From Sphingomonas caeni (GTDB lineage: Bacteria > Pseudomonadota > Alphaproteobacteria > Sphingomonadales > Sphingomonadaceae), in NCBI RefSeq assembly GCF_026013415.1, contig NZ_JAPDOK010000002.1, forward strand, positions 186,001 through 250,000: a stretch of 64,000 nucleotides of DNA. The letters run 5' to 3'. The notes beneath the pieces are model-generated. The model did not search any database, was not told where the DNA came from, and was given only the letters and a program-made list of their open reading frames with translations. Below are positions 52,013-59,168 of this stretch, piece after piece. How positions within the stretch are numbered: the stretch's first letter is position 1; each line of letters starts with the position of its first letter. A program made the translations under genes and the position numbers.

Positions 52013-52936
52013 ATGACCAATGCGGCAATCGCGATCGAAGGCCTGTGCAAGACCTATCAGGGCGGCAAGCGCGCGCTCGATGGCGTCAGTTTCGAGGTGC
52101 CGCAAGGATCGGTGTTCGGGTTGCTCGGCCCCAATGGCGCGGGCAAGTCGACGCTGATCAATATCCTTGCGGGGCTGGTCAACAAGACCGAGGGCCGCGC
52201 GAGCGTGTGGGGCTTCGATATCGACGCACATCCGCGCAACGCCAAGGCGAGCATCGGCATCGTCAATCAGGAAATCCTGTTCGACCCCTTCTTCACCCCC
52301 AGGGAAACGCTGGAGATCCAGGCGGGGCTCTATGGCGTGCGCAAGGAGCGGTTCGACGCGATGGCGCTGCTGCGCGCCGTCCATCTGGAGGACAAGGCCA
52401 ACGCCTATTCGCGCACGCTTTCGGGGGGCATGAAGCGACGGCTGATGGTCGCCAAGGCGATGGTGCATTCGCCCCCGGTGCTGGTGCTGGACGAGCCGAC
52501 CGCGGGGGTCGATGTCGAGCTTCGCCAGCAGCTCTGGGCCTATGTGCGCGAGTTGAACCAGCGCGGCGTGACGGTGGTGCTCACCACCCATTATCTCGAG
52601 GAGGCCGAGCAGCTCTGCGACCGGATCGCGATCATCAATCACGGCAGACTGATCGCCAACGAGCCGACCCGCGCGCTGGTCGGCATGGCGCAGGAGAAGG
52701 TGGTCGAGGTCACCGTCGACCGCGACATCCCCGCCGCGCCCGTGCACGACTGTTTCCAGAAGATCGAGCTCAAGGGCGAGCGCACCCTCGTCATCACCTA
52801 TCGTAAGGACCAGGCGAATGCGGGCCAGGTGCTCGATGCGGTGCAGAAGGACGGCTACGGCATCGTCGACGTCTCCACCCGCGAGGCCGATCTGGAGGAT
52901 GTGTTCCTGAACCTCACCCGGGCGGCCAGCGCATGA
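52013..52936 (+). CDS. ABC transporter ATP-binding protein (ABC-2 type)
   Basis: 307 residues: GPNGAGKSTL (Walker A), LSGGMKRRLMVAKAM (signature), LVLDEPTAGVD (Walker B), then a C-terminal extension. It resembles NodI/YadG-type exporters of drugs or lipids, which normally have a cognate permease gene next door; here the next gene is an RNA methyltransferase, so the permease is elsewhere or lost. Coupled to that gene by ATGA. Confidence 0.87.
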   Translation: MTNAAIAIEGLCKTYQGGKRALDGVSFEVPQGSVFGLLGPNGAGKSTLINILAGLVNKTEGRASVWGFDIDAHPRNAKASIGIVNQEILFDPFFTPRETLEIQAGLYGVRKERFDAMALLRAVHLEDKANAYSRTLSGGMKRRLMVAKAMVHSPPVLVLDEPTAGVDVELRQQLWAYVRELNQRGVTVVLTTHYLEEAEQLCDRIAIINHGRLIANEPTRALVGMAQEKVVEVTVDRDIPAAPVHDCFQKIELKGERTLVITYRKDQANAGQVLDAVQKDGYGIVDVSTREADLEDVFLNLTRAASA

Positions 52937-53631
52937 CCGAGGCCGAGCAGCCCGAGGGGGTCGCGAACGGCGAACCCGAAAAGAAATCGAAGCGCTCGGT
53001 CCGTGATCGCGCCGATGCGATCGCACCATTCCGCTGCAAGAATCTGATCGCCGTGATCGAGAATCCGAGCGATATCAAGAATATCGGCACGATCATCCGC
53101 AACGTGAACGCGCTGGGCGTCGAGAAGGTCTATGTCGTAGATCCGGACCGCGCGCTGACCGACGACTGGCAGGAGATGCGCGAGCACAAGGGTATCTCGA
53201 AGACGTCGGTATCGGCGGTCAAATGGACCTTCTTGCGGCGGTTCGACAGCACCGGCGATTGTTTCGACCATCTCGAGAGGAAGGGCTTCCGATCGGTCGT
53301 GACGTCGCCGCACGTCAAGGGAAAGGCCAGCGTCTATCTCCACGAAGGCGACTTCACCGCGTTCACCAAGCTCGCGGTCTGGTTCGGCAGCGAGGCGGTG
53401 GGGATCAGTGACCTTGCCGTGGCGCGGAGCGAGATGTGCGTCAGCATTCCGATGTTCGGGATGGTCGAGAGCCTGAACCTCGGCACCAGTTCGGGCATCG
53501 TTCTGTACGAAGTCACGCGGCAGCGGCGCGACTATCAGAGCAAGTTCCGGCTTCGCGGCCGGCGGGGCGAGCGCGAGACGCCGCTGCCGACGGTGATGCC
53601 TGTGCGCGACCTGCGCCAGCGCCAGGGCTGA
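52933..53631 (+). CDS. SpoU/TrmH family RNA methyltransferase
   Basis: 232 residues. Three knot motifs are visible: NIGTIIRNVNALGV, FGSEAVGIS and IPMFGMVESLNLGTSSGI. It makes a 2'-O-methylation on tRNA or rRNA using S-adenosylmethionine; the exact site is not evident. A charged extension (residues 1-30) precedes the domain and a basic tail follows it. ATGA overlap with the ABC gene. Confidence 0.85.
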   Translation: MTEAEQPEGVANGEPEKKSKRSVRDRADAIAPFRCKNLIAVIENPSDIKNIGTIIRNVNALGVEKVYVVDPDRALTDDWQEMREHKGISKTSVSAVKWTFLRRFDSTGDCFDHLERKGFRSVVTSPHVKGKASVYLHEGDFTAFTKLAVWFGSEAVGISDLAVARSEMCVSIPMFGMVESLNLGTSSGIVLYEVTRQRRDYQSKFRLRGRRGERETPLPTVMPVRDLRQRQG

Positions 53632-53647
53632 TCAAGGGGAGCGCCGA

Positions 53648-55234
53648 TTGGCCGAGGCACAGCAAAGCGACATCCTCATCATCGGCTCCGGCGCTGCCGG
53701 GCTGACCGCGGCGCTCAACCTGGCGAGCCGGTTCAAGGTGACCGTCCTCGCCAAGGGCCGGCTCGACGAGGGGTCGACCGCCTGGGCGCAGGGGGGGATC
53801 GCAGCGGTGCTCGAGCCCGGCGACAGCTTCGAGAACCATATCGAGGACACGATGATCGCCGGCGCGGGGCTCAACGACCGCGCCACGGTGGAAATGGTGG
53901 TCGAGCGCGCGCCGGCGGCGATCGCCCGGCTCGAAGAACTCGGCGTGCCGTTCAACCATGACGGCGACACGCTGCACCTGACGCGCGAGGGCGGGCACAG
54001 CCATCGCCGCATCGTCCATGTCGACGACGCGACCGGATGGGCGGTGCAGGAGGCGCTGCTGCGCGCGGCGGCGGCCAATCCGAACATCACGTTGGTGCCC
54101 GACATGGTGGTGATCGATCTCGCCACCAGCCGCCACGAGGCGCGTTACTCGGGGGCGGGGAATGTCCGGGGGGTCTACGCCTTCAGCCGCAAGACCAACC
54201 GGGTCGAGCTGTTCACGGCACGCGCGACCATCCTCGCCACCGGGGGGGCGGGGCGCACCTATCTCTTCTCGACCGCGCCGCGCGGCGCGACCGGCGACGG
54301 GATCGCGATGGCGTGGCGCGCGGGGTGCCGCATCTCGAACATGGAGTTCATGCAGTTCCACCCGACCTGCCTCTACAATCTGGAGGTCAAGAACTTCCTG
54401 ATCACCGAGGCGGTGCGCGGCGAGGGCGGGCAGCTCAAGATCCCGGGGACCGGGCACCGCTTCATGCCCGAGTTCGACCCGCGCGAGGAGCTGGCCCCGC
54501 GCGATATCGTCGCCCGTGCGATCGACCATGAGATCAAGCGGCTGGGCCTCGACTATGTCCATCTCGACATCAGTCACATGGGGCCGGATTTCGTGAAGCA
54601 GCACTTCCCGACAATCTATGCGCGCCTGCTCGACCTCGATATCGACATGACCAGGGACCCGATCCCGGTGGTGCCGGCGCAGCACTACACCTGCGGCGGG
54701 ATCGTGATCGACCGTGACGGCCGCACCGATCTGCCCGGGCTCTATGCCGCGGGCGAATGCACTCAATCGGGGCTGCACGGGGCCAACCGCCTCGCCTCCA
54801 ACTCGCTGCTCGAATGTTTCGTGTTCGGCGAGGCCGCGGCGAACCATATCGCGGCATGCTGGGACGACCTCCCGCCTCCGCCCGCGATCCGGCCCTGGGA
54901 CGAGAGCCGCGTCGCCGATTCGGACGAAGAGGTGGTGATCAAGCAGAACTGGACCGAGATCCGCCGCTTCATGTGGAACTATGTCGGCATCGTCCGCTCG
55001 ACCAAGCGGCTCGAGCGCGCGGCGCACCGGATCCAGATGCTGCGGGGCGAGGTCGCCGACTATTACGGCCATTTCCGCGTGACGCCCGACCTGATCGAGC
55101 TGCGCAACCTGCTCGAGAGCGCCGACCTGATCGTCCGCTCGGCGCTCCACCGCAAGGAGAGCCGGGGGCTCCACTATACGATCGACTATCCCGATACCGC
55201 GCTGGTGGCGGTCGATACGGTGCTGGTCCCCTAG
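53648..55234 (+). CDS. nadB: L-aspartate oxidase
   Basis: 528 residues, usual length, starting with TTG after AAGGGGA. FAD site IIGSGAAGLTAALN; active-site and flavin loop motifs STAWAQGGIAAV, HGANRLASNSLLECFVFG. It makes iminoaspartate, the first step of NAD synthesis. nadA and nadC are not adjacent. Convergent with the following gene, sharing CTAG at the stops. Confidence 0.95.
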   Translation: MAEAQQSDILIIGSGAAGLTAALNLASRFKVTVLAKGRLDEGSTAWAQGGIAAVLEPGDSFENHIEDTMIAGAGLNDRATVEMVVERAPAAIARLEELGVPFNHDGDTLHLTREGGHSHRRIVHVDDATGWAVQEALLRAAAANPNITLVPDMVVIDLATSRHEARYSGAGNVRGVYAFSRKTNRVELFTARATILATGGAGRTYLFSTAPRGATGDGIAMAWRAGCRISNMEFMQFHPTCLYNLEVKNFLITEAVRGEGGQLKIPGTGHRFMPEFDPREELAPRDIVARAIDHEIKRLGLDYVHLDISHMGPDFVKQHFPTIYARLLDLDIDMTRDPIPVVPAQHYTCGGIVIDRDGRTDLPGLYAAGECTQSGLHGANRLASNSLLECFVFGEAAANHIAACWDDLPPPPAIRPWDESRVADSDEEVVIKQNWTEIRRFMWNYVGIVRSTKRLERAAHRIQMLRGEVADYYGHFRVTPDLIELRNLLESADLIVRSALHRKESRGLHYTIDYPDTALVAVDTVLVP

Positions 55235-55686
55235 GACAGGTAGATCGCGCGCAGCGATCCGCTTTCGGAGCCGGTGATGTCGAACACCCGCCAGCCCGCC
55301 CTGGTCCAGACCAAGCTGTAGTTGAGCGCGATCCGGCTGTCGAACAGCCCGAAGCGCACCGTCACCGTGGCGCGGTCGCCCTTGATCGTCACGGGGCCAT
55401 AGGCGGGCGCAATCGCGTCGAAATCCTGACAGGCGCAAAAGGGATCGGCGTCCATCTTGCCCTGGTCGCCCACCGCCGCGGCCGCGGCGGCATCCTTGCG
55501 GATCGCGCGGGCGAGCACGGGCTCGAAATAAAGCTCGGGCTGGCCCAGCCGCGCGCCGCGGCCGCCCTTGCGATAGCCGGCATAGATGGATTGCAGAAAG
55601 ACGCGAACCGAGGCCGCGTCATGTGCGGCGGGCGCGGCGATCGCGGGCGGGACGGCGAGGAGGGCGGCCAGAAACGGGACGGGCAT
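55231..55686 (-). CDS. secreted hypothetical protein (DUF3828-like)
   Basis: 151 residues with a signal peptide (to about residue 17). The mature part has an NTF2-like look: helices around VRVFLQSIYAGY, then a strand-rich C-terminal half ending YSLVWTRAGWRVFDI. The DUF3828 assignment is a tentative recollection. Two close cysteines (FCACQ) may bind metal or form a disulfide. Confidence 0.6.
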   Translation of the reverse strand: MPVPFLAALLAVPPAIAAPAAHDAASVRVFLQSIYAGYRKGGRGARLGQPELYFEPVLARAIRKDAAAAAAVGDQGKMDADPFCACQDFDAIAPAYGPVTIKGDRATVTVRFGLFDSRIALNYSLVWTRAGWRVFDITGSESGSLRAIYLS

Positions 55687-55838
55687 TAACGCAATCTCCT
55701 GCTGGATTGGGCGCAGCGATTTCCATAGCCTTCACGCTTCGTCGCTACAAAGCCTGTGTTCGTCGCAACTGCGCCAATTACGGGCTTTTGTGCGTTGGGG
55801 GATCGCCGCATGGTTCGGGCGGGGCAAGGGGCAGTATT

Positions 55839-57083
55839 GTGACGATATTTCAGCGGCTAGTGCCGCTTGGACAATCGAACGGCTGGCAGACCAGGATCGC
55901 CGCGCTGAAGCAGTCGGCGGCGACATGGCGCGCCTCCGCCGCCCCGCTTCGTGATTCCTCTATCGAGTGGCTTTCGACGATTCGTACTTTCACCACGGCG
56001 CAGCGCGCCCTGACCGTTGCGGGCCTGGGTCCCGCCTTCCTGCTCGGCTGCGCGGTGCATGACGATGCGCGCACCTCGATGCTCGTCCCGCCCGCGCTCG
56101 CGACGACGCTCGAATTCCCCGCGCCGGTCAAGGCGCCGGTGCACCGCCCCGTGGCGCCCGCCCCGCAGGCCCTGGTCAACCAGATCGACACGCTGACCGC
56201 GCAGTTCGGCGGTGTGGTGGGCGTCGGCATCACCAGCATCGACGACAATTGGGCACTCTCGTCCAATGGCGAGCGCAAGATGCCGCAGCAGAGCGTGAGC
56301 AAGCTGTGGGTCGCGATGACCGTGCTCGCCGCGCGCGATGCCGGGCGGCTGACGCTCGACGACCAGATCACGATCAACGAGAGCGACTTCACCGTCTTCC
56401 ACCAGCCGGTGGCTGCGCTGGTGAAGGACGGGGTCGGCTATACCGCGAGCATCGGCGAGATCCTGCGCCGTGCGATGACGATGAGCGACAATACCTGCAA
56501 CGACAAGCTGCTGCGCCTCGTCGGCGGGCCCGAGGCGGTGCGCGCGTTCATCGCGGCGCGGGGCCTGGGCGAGATCCGCTTCGGACCGGGTGAGAAATTG
56601 CTGCAGGCGGGGACCGCGGGGCTCGAATGGAAGCCCGAATTCTCGCGCGGCAACGCCTTTGCGCTGGCGCGCGCGCGCCTCGCCCCGGCGGTGCGGCTGG
56701 CGGCGTTCGAATCCTATGTCTCGGATCCGCCCGACGGCGCGGCGCCCTCGGCGATCGCGAATGCGCTCGCGCGGCTCCAGCGGGGCGAGCTGCTCTCGCC
56801 GAGTTCGACCGCTTGGCTGATCACGACGATGCAGAGCTCGCACACCGGCAAGCAGCGCCTGCGCGGCGCGGTGCCCCCGGGCTGGCAGTTCGGGCACAAG
56901 ACCGGAACCGGCCAGGATCTGGGCGGGCGCACCGCGGGCTATAACGATGTCGGCATCCTCGTCGCCCCCGACGGCCGCGCCTATGCGCTGGCGGTGATGA
57001 TCGGCGACACCAGGCGGCCGATCAAGGAGCGCCAGGCGCTGATGCAGGCGATCGTCGCGGCGATCGTGGCGCAGCACGGCTGA
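55839..57083 (+). CDS. class A beta-lactamase-like serine hydrolase
   Basis: 414 residues from GTG 55839. A 50-residue N-terminal part precedes a signal/anchor segment (ALTVAGLGPAFLLGC, lipobox-like), so it is probably periplasmic and may be lipid-linked. Catalytic motifs: Ser152-x-x-Lys155, Ser216-Asp-Asn, and Lys354-Thr-Gly. Glu252 sits exactly 36 residues after the SDN serine, the place of Glu166, but the neighbour equivalent to Asn170 is Gln. About 34 extra residues lie between it and KTG. Deacylation is therefore possible but unproven. The next gene overlaps by TGATG. Confidence 0.82.
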   Translation: MTIFQRLVPLGQSNGWQTRIAALKQSAATWRASAAPLRDSSIEWLSTIRTFTTAQRALTVAGLGPAFLLGCAVHDDARTSMLVPPALATTLEFPAPVKAPVHRPVAPAPQALVNQIDTLTAQFGGVVGVGITSIDDNWALSSNGERKMPQQSVSKLWVAMTVLAARDAGRLTLDDQITINESDFTVFHQPVAALVKDGVGYTASIGEILRRAMTMSDNTCNDKLLRLVGGPEAVRAFIAARGLGEIRFGPGEKLLQAGTAGLEWKPEFSRGNAFALARARLAPAVRLAAFESYVSDPPDGAAPSAIANALARLQRGELLSPSSTAWLITTMQSSHTGKQRLRGAVPPGWQFGHKTGTGQDLGGRTAGYNDVGILVAPDGRAYALAVMIGDTRRPIKERQALMQAIVAAIVAQHG

Positions 57084-57841
57084 TGCGCCGCCGCACGCTG
57101 TTGGGCGCGATCGGCTCGGCGGCGTTGCTCCCGTCGGCGGCCCGCGGCGGAGCCGTCGAACCACAGGTGATCGAGCTTCGCCAATACACGCTGTTCGGCG
57201 GCCGGCGCGATACGCTGATCGACCTGTTCGAGCGTCATTTCATCGAATCGCAGGCGGCGGTGGGTGCGCCGGTGCTGGGCACCTTCCGCGACCTCGACGA
57301 TCCCGACCGTTTCGTGTGGCTGCGCGGATTCGCGGACATGGGCGCGCGCAAGACCGCGCTCGAGACCTTCTATGGCGGGCCGATATGGAAGGCCAATAGC
57401 AAGGCGGCCAACGCAACGATGCTCGATTCGGGCAATGTCCTGCTGCTGCGCCCGCGCCCCGCGCCCTGGCGTGCGCCGCCGGGTTCGGCCGGGCTATACA
57501 CCGCAACGATCCACGATCTTGGCGGGGCCGATCCCGAAGCTTTTGCGGGGTTTTTCGAGGCCGTGATGCGGCCCCGGCTCGAGGCGCTGGGCGCGCGGCC
57601 CTTCGGGAGCTGCGTGAGTGAGACCGCGCCCAATGATTTTCCCCGGCTGCCGGTTCGCGGCGATTCGGTCTTCGTCTGGTTCGCGCGCTGGAAGGGCAAG
57701 GCCGAGGAGGCCGGGTTCGCCGATCGCTGGCGCGCGGAAACCGGCTGGCGCGATCATGCCGGCGAGGCGCTGCTCCCCGCGCTGATGCGCAAGCCCGAGC
57801 GATTGCGGCTGGCACCGACCGCGCGATCACCGCTTCGCTAG
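57083..57841 (+). CDS. NIPSNAP family protein, Tat-like signal
   Basis: 252 residues. The start MRRRTLLGAIGSAALLP is twin-arginine-like, suggesting export. Two tandem NIPSNAP-type ferredoxin-like halves are visible (IELRQYTLFGGRRDTLIDLF and a repeat near residue 145). Function unknown; relatives bind small ligands. Overlaps the beta-lactamase-like gene (TGATG), so the two are translated together. Confidence 0.78.
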   Translation: MRRRTLLGAIGSAALLPSAARGGAVEPQVIELRQYTLFGGRRDTLIDLFERHFIESQAAVGAPVLGTFRDLDDPDRFVWLRGFADMGARKTALETFYGGPIWKANSKAANATMLDSGNVLLLRPRPAPWRAPPGSAGLYTATIHDLGGADPEAFAGFFEAVMRPRLEALGARPFGSCVSETAPNDFPRLPVRGDSVFVWFARWKGKAEEAGFADRWRAETGWRDHAGEALLPALMRKPERLRLAPTARSPLR

Positions 57842-57877
57842 GGTTAGAACGCAAGCGGCGGCCTGCTATCGAGCCGC

Positions 57878-58369
57878 ATGAACCGACGACGCCTCGTGCT
57901 GACGATTCTCGCGCTGGTCCTGCTCGCGGGCGATATCCTGCTGGCTGGATGGTACTATAATTGCCGCGCCGGCACTCGGGCGACGGTCATTCATGTCGGC
58001 CTCGATTCCTACGGGATGATCGTCCCGGAAAATCAGCCCATGGCGAAGCTGATCGACGGAAAGTGGCAGCCCGATCCGGCAGCGGACCCCAGCGTGAGTT
58101 TGCGAGACGGGCCAGAACGGCTTGCAATGGTGAGCCTGGCGCCGGATCCCGGCTATGGGCACTTCCTCCAGGTCATTCGCGACTTGCGGGCCCGCGGGCT
58201 CTGCAATGTGGCGATCCTTGAGGGCGGGACGCCGCACAGGATGAGCGTTCCCCTTCCCGGGGGATCGCGCGACGCCATTGAGATTCAGGCGATCCTGTTG
58301 TGTGGACACACGCTCGGCGACAGTGGTTTCACCGGCCAGTTGCCGCCGGACAGCGAGATTCGCCTCTAA
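57878..58369 (+). CDS. ExbD/TolR-like single-span protein
   Basis: 163 residues: a basic N-terminus, one membrane span (about 5-25), then a periplasmic region in which LQVIRDLRARGLCNVAILEG resembles the ExbD/TolR strand-helix core. No ExbB/TolQ partner is adjacent and the conserved transmembrane aspartate of true ExbD is not obvious, so the role is open. Divergent only from nothing; promoter unclear. Confidence 0.45.
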   Translation: MNRRRLVLTILALVLLAGDILLAGWYYNCRAGTRATVIHVGLDSYGMIVPENQPMAKLIDGKWQPDPAADPSVSLRDGPERLAMVSLAPDPGYGHFLQVIRDLRARGLCNVAILEGGTPHRMSVPLPGGSRDAIEIQAILLCGHTLGDSGFTGQLPPDSEIRL

Positions 58370-58443
58370 CGGCCGGTCGCCGCCTGGAATTCGAACGCAA
58401 GCCGCGGGGTGCACGCGTTCCGGCTCCGGGCCAATCGGCGCGC

Positions 58444-59130
58444 ATGGACCTTTCAGATCAGGACTGGGACGGCGTCGTCGAGGCGCTCGACACGCAAGGC
58501 TGGGCAGTGCTGCCCGGTCTGCTCGATGCAGCGGAATGCGAGGCAGCCGCCGCGCTCTATGACGAGGATGCGCGGTTCCGCAGCACGGTGGCGATGGCGC
58601 GCCACGGGTTCGGGCGGGGCGAGTATCGCTACTTCGCCTATCCGCTCCCGCCGCTGGTGGCGCAATTGCGGACCGCGCTCTATCCGAAGCTGGCGCCCAT
58701 CGCGAACCGCTGGCACGAACGAATGGGGCTGGAACGCCGCTTTCCCGACATTCACGGGCGTTATATCGCACAATGCCATGGCGCAGTGCAGACACGCCCG
58801 ACGCCCTTGCTGCTCCGCTATGGGCCTGGCGACTATAATTGCCTCCATCAGGACCTTTATGGCGAGCATGTCTTCCCGCTCCAGGCGGCGATCCTGCTGT
58901 CGAAGGATTTCGAAGGTGGCGAGTTCGTGCTGACCGAGCAGCGTCCGCGGATGCAGTCGCGCGTCTCGGTGGTGCCGCTCGCCCAGGGCGACGCGGTGGT
59001 ATTCGCGGTCAGCCAGCGGCCGGTGGCGGGGACGCGCGGCGACTATCGCGTGACGATGCGCCATGGTGTGAGCCCCGTCCGTGCCGGGCGGCGCCACACG
59101 CTGGGGATCATCTTCCACGACGCCATGTAA
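58444..59130 (+). CDS. 2-oxoglutarate-Fe(II) oxygenase family protein
   Basis: 228 residues. Iron ligands His135-x-Asp137 in CLHQDLYG and His207 in MRHGV, with a following arginine (RRHTLGI) for 2-oxoglutarate. The pattern fits a PHYH/AlkB-like double-stranded beta-helix hydroxylase (PF09859-like); the substrate is unknown. ATG 58444 starts MDLSDQDWDG; the longer upstream frame overlaps the preceding gene. Confidence 0.8.
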   Translation: MDLSDQDWDGVVEALDTQGWAVLPGLLDAAECEAAAALYDEDARFRSTVAMARHGFGRGEYRYFAYPLPPLVAQLRTALYPKLAPIANRWHERMGLERRFPDIHGRYIAQCHGAVQTRPTPLLLRYGPGDYNCLHQDLYGEHVFPLQAAILLSKDFEGGEFVLTEQRPRMQSRVSVVPLAQGDAVVFAVSQRPVAGTRGDYRVTMRHGVSPVRAGRRHTLGIIFHDAM

Positions 59131-59168
59131 GGCTTTGAAGCGCCGCGCGGCTCGGCTATCCCCCGGCT

